A DNA stretch of 64,000 bases from Prunella strophiata (Eukaryota > Chordata > Aves > Passeriformes > Prunellidae), in assembly GCA_036583965.1 (NCBI GenBank), contig JAZBQD010000014.1, forward strand, positions 67,917,895 to 67,981,894, read 5' to 3'. This document shows positions 12,592 to 21,925 of the stretch, piece by piece; position 1 is the stretch's first letter, and every line of letters begins with the position of its first letter. The position numbers and the translations under genes were made by a program. A model generated the notes under the pieces. It saw only the letters and a list, made by a program, of their open reading frames with translations, did no database searches and was not told the DNA's origin.

Positions 12592-12985
12592 AAATTATAA
12601 AATCATAAAACGATTTGGGTTGGAAGGGACCTTAAAGATCATCCAGTTCCAACCCCCTGCCATAGGCAGGGACACCTTTCCACTATCCCAGGGTGCTCCA
12701 AGCCCCGTCCAGCCTGGCATTGGACACTTCCAGGAATGGGGCAGCCACAGCTGCTCTGGGCACCCTGTGCCAGGGCCATACAAGGAAGAATTTCTTCCTC
12801 ATATCCCATCTAACCCTGCCCTCTGTCAGCTTGCAGCCATTCCCCCCTATCCTGGCACTCCATGCCTAGGTAGAAAGTCCCTCTGCAGCTTTTTTGGAGT
12901 CCCTTAGGCACTGGAAGGGGCTTTAAGTTCTCTCCACGGCCTTCACTTCTCCAGGCTGAAGAGCCCCAACTGCTCACTGCACTGC
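12592..12985 (-). repeat. CR1 LINE 3' fragment
   Basis: Minus orientation, well preserved: AATCATAAAACGATTTGGGT, GGACCTTAAAGATCATCCAG, GGACACTTCCAGGAATGGGG, AAGAATTTCTTCCTCATATC and TTCTCCAGGCTGAAGAGCCC. It is about 390 bases long and 5'-truncated. Confidence 0.97.
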
Positions 12986-14499
12986 AAAGGCATTTTGCTC
13001 ACCACTGTTGTGTTACTCAGTCAGCTCGTGCTGAGGTTGTGCTGAGTTTATGGTGTGATCTGAATCTCCATTCCATGCACCATCAATCTGACACTTTTGC
13101 TGCAGACACCTGAAAGCCCTGTGGCCTCAGGAAGATCTGTAAGTGATTCTATTAAAGATGTTCTATATGAAGTTCCCCCAAACAAATTAACTTCCAATTG
13201 AACAGGTACTTCAGTACTTCCAAAAGCCTTCAAACAGCTCTTCTCTCTAACAGAGAAATTGAAATAACTAATTTCTCCATCTAGTTTCTACTCATATCAA
13301 ATTCTAGGAATCCCTAAAAATTTTCCTTGCACCTTGCCATGGAGATTCACGGCATCCTTAAACAATCCCACGCCAGTTAACTCCAGAGACAGGCTAATTG
13401 AAACACAGCATTTTTATATGATAATTGCCAGATATTTTAGAACCTCATCACCAACACAGATGAAACATAAGTTTAACTTTCCCTTACTGTAACACATCAA
13501 AAAGCATTTATTTCTGCCTGTTATGAGACCCTCAGATGGGGGCCAAGGTGCCACTGAAGATATAAAAATGAATCTGGAATAAAAGTGAATTTCCCAAAAG
13601 CCCACAAAACAAGATGTCAGTATCTCAGACCCACTAAGGGCTGGCAGGGATGACAGTGATGCACTCACATGATTTGTGGCAAACAGATGGAGCCTGAAGT
13701 CCCCTCTCAAAATGTGTGTGTGTATGAGAAACACTGCAGGTGAGATAACGTTGGAAGATAACCTGGTGCTAAAATATGGCTTCAGAACTTTAATTCAGAA
13801 GTTGAAAATATGAGTTGATTTCCCCCACATAAACACTCTACAGTCCTTGAAAAAGCAGAACTTAAAAGTATCCATGCCTCCTCAAAGAGGAAAATGGATT
13901 TGTGAGCTTTTGAGGGACAGCATGTCCAGCCATGCACATTCAAAACATGCTCAGCAGGACAGACAAATATTCTGAGAGAGCTGGAACTTTGTACATCAAC
14001 CTGAGGCACAGAAAGTTTAGATCACACTCGAATACTGTGAAAGGAAGAAAGCAAAACTGGTTAATAACTAGGGTGCAGGTGTCCCTTAGAAACCAAGGAA
14101 TGACTGAAGCCCCTTAGCAGCTTCAAACCAGTAACAGCCAGGGTTACCTACTGGGGAGAAGTAGGCCAGCAGAGAAAAAGAAAATAAGCATCAAAATCCC
14201 ATTTAACTTCTAGAGCAGAAAAATGAGTGATTAGGGGGTTTAGATCATAATGGCTCTGTAAGAGAAACAACTGCACTAGCACTATTTAATGTGAGGAATG
14301 GAAATGAAAGATCTGTGTGTGCTCATGTTTACCACTGGACATGAAAGTGTGCTTTGTGCCATGAAATCAACACTGAAAAACCTGATTAAAAGAAACCCTT
14401 CACATCCAACACAGGACCAGCCTAAGAAGCCTGGTGACGCATGGTTTCCCCAGCCTCTCCAGCCTCCTGTTTATGCTGGATGATCTCAGGATAGGGATC

Positions 14500-14695
14500 A
14501 CCCTATTTATGCTCATCCAGTACAAAGTAACTATTATTTGTACAACAGCACCCAGTAATTAGGGAGCTAATGAAGCAGCACTTGAAATGCGTTAGGTACA
14601 CTCATGAATAATCATCAACAGTTATAATAAAACAGATGTGTATAAAGGAATTCCAACTGTTATGTTTTAAAGCATAAAACAACTGTTAGCTGGGG
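14500..14695. promoter_or_regulatory. Candidate element with three CAACWGTTA sites
   Basis: CAACAGTTA (14616), CAACTGTTA (14654) and CAACTGTTA (14680) lie within 73 bases and match the MYB-type core YAACNG; two also contain the E-box CAACTG. The surrounding sequence has TAAT cores and is not a recognised repeat. Confidence 0.3.
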
Positions 14696-15005
14696 AGTGT
14701 TGTGAAACTTAGCTGCAGGTTACACTGGGGATAAGCATCCATTACAGAAACCTCACTAAATGTCACTGGAGGCATCATAGCAGCCTAGATGGAGTCCTGT
14801 AATCCATGCCCTAGAAAGACATGGAATGGGACACGGGAGGATGGATGGCAGGTGATGGCTCTCACTTGGACAATACACTTTGCTGTGTAAATGTAATTTG
14901 CCACTAATTTTTAAGCTTTTCCCACTGAAAAGAAGAGCTCCCACAAGTGGCAGAGGATGGACTGTGGTGAGCATACACCTCACAGATGGATTTATTTGTA
15001 CTTAC

Positions 15006-15088
15006 ATCTTGTCTTGGCCTGCACCCACTCTTAAAGTCAGCCGAGGAATAACCGGTGATGGAGCTGGAACAACTGGTTCCACCTTTAT
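15006..15088 (-). CDS. TAF3: TAF3 exon 4: short linker exon
   Basis: This 83-base exon is too short for ordinary ORF finding but translates without interruption to IKVEPVVPAPSPVIPRLTLR followed by VGAGQDK, then the first two bases (AT) of an isoleucine codon. Human TAF3 has nearly the same peptide directly after its KHKHEK tract, which is where this exon falls. The acceptor is TTCCCCTGTGCAG and the donor is AAGAT/GTAAGT. Phases match both sides: exon 3 ends on a codon boundary, and the leftover AT is completed by the first A of exon 5 to give I-V-I-S-K. It encodes no known folded domain. There is no frame break in this exon. Confidence 0.95.
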
Positions 15089-17559
15089 CTGCACAGGGGA
15101 ACACAATCATCAATCAAAGACTGCAAGCAGACTCCCAAAATATATTAATTACATGAAAGCACTGATGGAGTTACCCAGAGTATATCAACTTAATGAGACA
15201 AAACTATGACAGGCTATATCACTGTTCTCTCACACTTTGTCCTATGGTGTGGATGGGTCTCAGTCTGTGAGGAGCCTCAGCTGTAGCAATTCACAAATTC
15301 AAACTCAAAGCTAAAAAGATCAACTTGAAATTTTGCTGCCTTTGTACCTCCTGATACAATTCGTCAGCAAATCTTCCTGATTAAGTACTTTCCTAGAGAC
15401 ACAAAACTTCCCAGTTTGTTTCTAAACAATGACATGAAATGCTTTGATCTTAGTATTCAAAGTTGTCAGGCACCCATTGGTGTTTGCACATTTTTCTGAG
15501 ATTTAAATTCAATTATTTCCCAGGTTCATCACGTAAATGTACCATGACTCTCTGGAATCAAAAGGAGAGACAAAGGAAGCAAATAAACTCCAAGCTGAAT
15601 TCACCAACACTGAATACTTTATGAAAAGTTCTTATCCACACAGGCATAACAACCACTGCATTTTACTGCAATTAGGCTGAGGTTTTTAATGACTATTTTT
15701 CAAGTGGCCTGGGATTCCAATCTTGGTATCTGGTGGAGTTTAGACCACTTGAATATGTCCTTGAACTTATGGAACCAAAATTACCAACTGCCATTGAGCT
15801 ACTGGTTTGCAAAACCTGTACAGAATGACCACAGATGCTACAGCTGACACTGTAATGATTCTCCAGGCATTCATTACTCAACTTATATCCCTATATGACA
15901 AGTGTACATACATTATATATACATATAGAGAGATACATATAAAAACAGAGATGGAGACTGATCTCATTTTGAGCATATTTAATAAAACAACCACTTGGCT
16001 GAATCTGCTCCAGGAACTTAAGAGACAAAACTAAAATGCATACAACTAAATGGAAACCTGATCAAATCTCCAGTTTCATAAAGCTTTCACAGAAAAAGGG
16101 AGGGCAAACAATCAATGCAAAGCACAGAATGCAGTGTGGGAGACGAGCAGGCCAGAGTGGGAGGGCTCAAGTGGGACTTATTTTGAGAAAGGTAGCAACA
16201 AAATCTCTTGCCATGCATTTTGGCAAAAGAATTGGAGCTGCTCTCCAGGAGATGTGTAGGCCAGAGAGAGAAAGAGAGCAGCCTGAGTGGTGTTCCTGCT
16301 CTGACACAGTGAACTGTGCTTTGCAATACAGCTCTCCATGGATATGGATTAGCTGATTTCACAGGCCTCTCTGCACTCTTTGTTTATGTAGAACCATTTT
16401 TTGTTACATCATTCCCCTGGAGTGTTGCAAGAGCTTTTTTCCTCTGAAGCTTCTAATGCCTGCAACAATTTCACTGCCATCTTCCACAGGTGAGTCTTTT
16501 CTCTGCTTTCCCAGCATCTTAACCTGTAACATCACCCACTGCTTAGAGACTGAGACTGAACCCTGGTACTGGAGGCTCAGGACTATGGCTTTGCACAGCC
16601 TATCTTGCCTCTTTTCCTGCAGGTTTCTCCTCCTTCTTTAGTGCCTGTTTTAAATACAAAACATCTCAGGGCAGGCACTGCTGCTGCAGCTTCCAGCACA
16701 CAGCACAGAGAGATGCCCACACCATTTGTAAAGGTCCTTGGTCCATTCTAAACAATGGTGGTGTGGGCTCACAGGGCAGAAGCACATAAACCACTTCTTT
16801 ATGCCCAGATACCGACATCACAGTCTGCTAGGAGAGGAAAACAGGGCTCTACCAGAATGCTAAATCTTATCCTTTAATACAAGAGGACAGGAAGCATCTT
16901 TCTACAATGTGTGTAGGGTGTACATCATTAAACCAGGGAGAAAACTAAGGAGCATTCACAGTTACATCCTGCAGAGTTTGGTCTTCCTCCACACTGATGA
17001 CAGGATTTTGATACAGGAGCAAGGGCAGCTTACTTTGGGGCAGCTCTGGCAAGCTCTGCCCTGATGCAAGGATGGCTCCATTTCTCATGAAGCCGTTCCT
17101 CAACTACTTTAGTTTCCAGCTCAGCTTATTAAGGTTAGCTGAAACTGGGTCAGCAGCTGCTCCCTGAGCTGCTCAGTCACTCCTACAGCATGCCTGGTAA
17201 TCTCTGGAGTACAAATGGGGTGTAATTGCTCCAAGTGTTTGCTTTTCATTTGGTGAAGCTTGCAAGGCAGTGCCCCAGATCTCCTTTTCTGGCTCCGTGG
17301 GCAGCACCCAACACCACTGCGGGGCATGGAGCTGCAGGCAAGCCCTGAGACAAAGCTTCTCCTCCTTGGTGCCACCACCAGACACTCCCAGCACGAAGCC
17401 TTCAGCTTCTGTTTTCTGCCATTTATGCAGTGTTCTGTTTGCTGCTCTGTACCTTTCAGCAGCCTGGGGCAAAATTCCAGGAAAAACTTGATAAAAAGCC
17501 TCAATCACCCAGCAGGATGGGATGCGCACAAAGGTAATAACTACAACAAGGCTCAAAAA

Positions 17560-17770
17560 TGGGAACATTACAGCTGAGTCAGTTTTTGTTTAACTACAGC
17601 AATATTAGAAATGGGACTCTGATATTTCCTCCTGGCCATCAGGAGCTGAAACTGCAGGGAGCCCACAAACTCATCTCCCAGGTTGTGCTTACACCTCCGA
17701 GGCGGACGCGCCGTGGCAGATTAAATGTCCGAGCTGTAACTTGATCATTTGCTCTTGCAGCACAACTGCT
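17560..17770. promoter_or_regulatory. Candidate element with AP-1/NF-E2-like site
   Basis: GCTGAGTCA at 17573-17581 is an exact AP-1/NF-E2 core. About 120 bases further on is a local CpG cluster (CTCCGAGGCGGACGCGCCGT). Non-repeat and not recognisably coding. Confidence 0.3.
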
Positions 17771-18418
17771 GGCTAAATAAGTCATTGTGTGATCTAAAAG
17801 CTAAATTAAGGAAACATGTACTTTTAGGGGTTAAAACGAAAGAGCAGCATTCTGGAGTAATACTGGGAATTGGGGCCAGCAGAAGAGCATTTACAGTGGA
17901 TTACTAAGCTTCCCAAATCACCAAAGAGGTAAAGTCCAGCAATATAAGACTCCTTTGTAGCTAACTAAAAATACATTGTCAGTGGATTTGTCCAGTTTTA
18001 TGTATAAGCAATACTTCTTTCACCTGAACTAATACTAGTAGTCATATAAGCCCCTTATTGCCATGTGCTGCATTTTTTTTGCTAATCTTCAAGGATTTAG
18101 CTTCTTTGCCACATACCTCAGGGCACCAACTGATAAAGCTCTAACTCTCCATTTTTCCAGGACACCAGCAGTGCGGCCTTGCAAAAAATGAAAATCGCTC
18201 AAGAGATTTAAAGGGGAAATTTATTTTTAAAATCCTGACTTGCAGCAAAGAGGTGGATTTAAAAAAAGCTTATCTCTCAAGAATCAGTTTAAATTTTAAT
18301 TCTATCTGGGGACTCTTTCATGCATTCTAGCTCTAAAGTTTATCTTTTGACAGGGACTTTTTGCCAAGGTAATGGGCAGCTTTGTCAATTTAATTTGTCC
18401 AAGTTTTTATTAGTGTTG

Positions 18419-18478
18419 AACTCCTTTTCCTTATATATGTATATATATATATACATATATATATATATAACTCCTTTT

Positions 18479-18512
<34 letters not shown>
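18419..18512. repeat. Duplicated (TA)n microsatellite
   Basis: The 12-mer AACTCCTTTTCC occurs at 18419-18430 and again at 18469-18480, each followed by a TA run: 18431-18468 interrupted, 18481-18512 pure. The structure is a tandem duplication of flank plus array. Confidence 0.95.
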
Positions 18513-18514
<2 letters not shown>

Positions 18515-20070
18515 TGAGTCTATACTGAAGCTTCACCAGTTTGTATTTGTTTATGTGTCTGTTTATCACTCTAAAAGCAAATTTGACACAGACAACTACA
18601 GAAGAAATGCAAAACTGAAGGTATGGAAAACAAGCAGCTCATTGCCTCTATTTTACGAACATCCATATTTAACTTAAAAAAGAAATCTCAGCAGAAATTC
18701 TCAATGAAATACTGCCAAAATGCTCAAGCACAAGGGGCAGACAGATAAAATGAAGAATCTGTGAAAGTTTTGCTGCAGTCTAAAACCAGACATGAAATTA
18801 TCATGGACAACTGGGCCACCACCCTGTTGATCACCAACTCATCCACAGCAGACAAATGTTAGTTCTCCACATCACCCAGATGCTGCGTGGAAAAACCATC
18901 TGTAAACTTAAAAAATATATCAAGTTTTGAATCAGCACTTTGTTGCAAGTCCAGCAGGTAACATAAGAGTGGCAACAAAAGGAGAGTGAGGAATGTCCCA
19001 AATCTGAGCTTGTACAAACCGAGTATTACACTCAAAGCAGGATGTAAAGAGCATCTTGGTAAAACTGGAATTCACACAGTGCTTCCTAAGGCTAAGGGTA
19101 GAGATTTAGGAACTCTTGTATCCAAGGTTATCACACAGGAAGACAATCTTCTTTCTTTTCTTCTTTCTTTTCAATATTAACAATTTAATGCGTATTATAA
19201 GGTGAAGTGACAAAAAAATTAGAGCAAATCCTGAATTAGGGGAGCTGCTTCTAATGGGATTTCAAATCTGATAACATGCAAATATGCTGGTTTCATTTCT
19301 TAAATATTAAATATATTCTCAAGATTAGGTGATATTGGAAAGAAGAAATTATCTTTGGCTGATGTAAATCAGTAAGAGTTACAGGAATGGAAGGAGCTCA
19401 AACCCCTTGAAAATTAGCTATCCCCTTCTGTCTCTCAAGCATAAGACTCAAAAGAAAGGTGACATTTGAACACTTAGACCATAATTTGAAAATAATTTTC
19501 TTACTTCAAACAAATTGGAGCAACAAGGGGCAGATTTGCTAAGAGAAGACTCAGCAACTCTTTTGAGCATATGAGATAACATTTATTTGAAGGCAGTCTG
19601 CTTCTCATTTCTGTCCACCTGGGAATTTCCAAGCTTCTACAAACTTTGAAACAGCAGACTTTTAGAAACAAAATTTAAAGTTTATATGAAAGGTATAGGG
19701 TTGCTGCCCTTCTAGTGGGAACCTACAGAAAAAGCTTTCTGCATCACAACACTGCATCCCTTAGCTGTGTGTGTTGTTGTTGCATCTGAGCCTCAGCTTT
19801 TCTAAGTGAAAGGAAGGTTAAGAAAAGCCAGGACAATCCTTGCATTTCAAATTCACAGAAACAGAATTCCACTGTTTTGTTTTCCAAAGATGTGGGACAA
19901 TCTCTGAAGCTCTTGGTGGACACCTTCTTTGGAGCTGTTATTATTAAGAAACACCAAACCTGTAACCACACTTCTCCTCCAAGCTCTTAGACAATGCTCA
20001 GCAGCAAACACAGGAATCCACATGGATTCTTCAAGCAAGTGTGCCATCTCAACTCATCCAACCAGCTTAC

Positions 20071-21890
20071 CTTTTCATGTTTGTGTTTCTCCTTTTCCTT
20101 CTCTTTCTTTTCTCTTTCTTTCCTCTCCTTTTCCTTCTCCTTCCTTTCCTTTTCTTTGTCCTTCTCCCTTTCTTTCTTTTTCTTCTTCTCTTTTTTGTCC
20201 TTCTTCTTCTCTTTCGGTTTCTCTTTGTCCTCAAATAGTTTTTCAGGTAGCATGGGAGACAAGGAAGGTAACATGCTGGGAAGCCTCATGGCAGATGGTG
20301 TGCTGAACAAGGGCATAGACATTTCTTTGGGAGGTAACACAAGAGGTGCTGATGGCACCTTTATCTTATCTTCCTTACCCTTATCTTTGAGTTTCTCTTT
20401 GTCTTTTTTATCCTTGTCCTTTTTGCCTTTCTCTTTCTCTTTCTTTTTATCTTTATGTTTTTCTCTCTCTTTTTTGGTATTGCCATCTTTCAACTTTACT
20501 TTTGTGTCAGCATCCTCAAAGTCCTTTAAGTTTGAATTTATACGGATCAGGATCTTCCTCTTTGAGTAGTTCCTTCCACTGAAACTTTGCTTCCTTGTTT
20601 CCTTCTTTGTCTTTATCTTTCTCCTTGTTCTTTTCCTTCTCCTTATTTTTCTCCTTGTTCTTCTCTTTATCTTTTTCTTTTTGTTTTTCTTTCTTCTTCA
20701 TTTTAGTTTTCAGCTCTTTTTTCAACTTCTTTTTCACTTCTGTCGATGAAGCCAACTTGGTTTTCTCCTCATAGACTTTGAGAAGAGGCTCTGGAGTTGG
20801 AGGTGAAGCAGAAGGAGAGGAGAAGTAAGTGAAGTTGGTAGGTGGATTAGAAGGTGTCCCCATGTTTGCCTTCCGAATGACCTCATCAATTGAGTCATCC
20901 ATTGTCCATGAAATGTCTGAGCTTGAAGTCCCACCTGAGGCAGGTATTGGAGTTGCTCCCGCCTTATTTGCATTATTGGCAGGAACAGAAGGTTTAGGAG
21001 TTGTAGACTCTGAAATAGAAAGTCTTTTAGGACTGGTAAAAATCTCCCCTTCTGATTCAGACCCAGAGGAAAACTCGAAGGGATCCGGCTCTCGTTCTGC
21101 ACACGCACGAGCAATCACAGCATCGATTGAATCATCAATGGTCTTGTCCATGACCTGGGACTTTCTTCACCTGGTTGTCCATATTTGGCTTGGGGGCAGG
21201 CTCAGGTGGTGTCTGTCCCTGTTTCACTTGAATATTTTCCTTTCCTATCTTCTCACTCAATGCAGCCAGAGGGGTTCTACTCGGTGTTTCAGGCTTCACA
21301 GGTGGTTGTGGAACGTGAGCAGGAACCTTTGGACTTTTGGGACTTTTTGGGCTCTTGGCGCGACCTGGTGACTTTTTCTCTTTGGATCCAGTTTTTGGTG
21401 AACGAATGGGACTCCCAGCTACCACTGGTGAGGGCGTGGTTTTGGGTGATTTTGTCTTTTGTCCTGGAGAACTTGTTTTGGACTTTGTTTTGGGTACGAA
21501 CGGCTTTGCCTCTAACGTTTTGGGGGTCATCACTTGGGGTTTTGCAATGGGAGCCAACATCGGTGGTTCTGGCGAAGGGGGGGCCAAGTCTGTGCTGTCC
21601 TGAACGTGAACTGGAGAAAGCATTGGTGGCACTTTTTGTGTATTTATTGAGCTAAGAGGCTCACGTGGCTCCACAGTTCCATCCAAGGCATCCCCTTTGG
21701 AAACAGACAGTTTTGGCCTTTTCACAGGTGGGAATTCCTCAGCGTCAGGACTTTCTAGTGGTCTCTTGCTCAAGTAGTTCTCATCATTAATTGTCCTCAT
21801 CCTCTTCCATATCTCCTTCTTCTTCCAGTGGGACCTGCATGGCCTCTGCAGATGTACCTCCATCGGTAGGAACCTGCTCCTCTTCCTCTT
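20071..21890 (-). CDS. TAF3: TAF3 exon 3: large disordered-region exon of TFIID subunit 3 (three frame breaks)
   Basis: TAF3 is a nuclear TFIID subunit. In known family members an N-terminal histone fold pairs with TAF10 and a C-terminal PHD finger binds H3K4me3; this exon encodes the long disordered middle. Read from 21890 downward it shows an acidic start (EEEEQVPTDGG), INDENYLSKRPLESPDAEE, REPLSSINTQK, VHVQDSTDLAPPSPEPPML, repeated KSPKSPK, two DDSID-V motifs, EREPDPFEFSSGSESEG, PTPEPLLKVYEEKTK and two long Lys/Glu-rich tracts ending KEKHKHEK. The acceptor is TTTGTTGCAG, with a likely branch site (CTAAT) about 27 bases upstream; the donor is AAG/GTAAGC. The exon is 1820 bases: 2 bases finishing a split codon, 605 codons, and three surplus bases. 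The frame changes near 21790, 21160 and 20524, each by +1. Identity is secure by recalled similarity to human TAF3; whether the breaks are real is open. Confidence 0.95.
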
Positions 21891-21925
21891 CTGCAACAAA
21901 GAACATTTAGAAAAGCATTAGGATA
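21891..21925 (-). promoter_or_regulatory. TAF3: Intron 2 branch site and 3' splice site
   Basis: On the minus strand, CCTAATGC at about 21916-21923 matches the vertebrate branch-point consensus. It is followed by a pyrimidine-leaning run and TTTGTTGCAG. The exon then opens with AA GAG GAA, so the previous exon must end in one base (expected G) of a split Glu codon. Confidence 0.75.

Larger units (their letters stand above)
1495..15005 (-). other. TAF3: TAF3 intron 4 (13,511 bases)
   Basis: The intron is bounded by GTAAGT (donor, 15005-15000) and CTGCAG (acceptor, 1500-1495). It contains four CR1 pieces, an MIR-like fragment fused to a 45-base minisatellite, an inverted repeat near 3.6 kb, and unrecognised unique sequence that includes possible regulatory stretches near 3.8-4.0, 12.1-12.3 and 14.5-14.7 kb. 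I see no nested gene. The 234-residue ORF over 4035-4739 is explained by repeat sequence. Confidence 0.85.
15089..20070 (-). other. TAF3: TAF3 intron 3 (4,982 bases)
   Basis: The intron is bounded by GTAAGC (donor at 20070-20065) and CCCCTGTGCAG (acceptor ending at 15089). It holds a duplicated TA microsatellite at 18.4-18.5 kb and a non-repeat stretch with an AP-1/NF-E2-like site near 17.6 kb. No CR1 element and no nested gene were recognised. Confidence 0.85.

Noticed and set aside
19994..20569. 191-codon Ser/Phe/Leu-rich plus-strand ORF (and 20829-21371, 21185-21655)
   Set aside because: These are mirror images of TAF3 exon 3: Lys/Glu codons read backwards give Phe/Leu/Ser, and stops are rare on the antisense strand.
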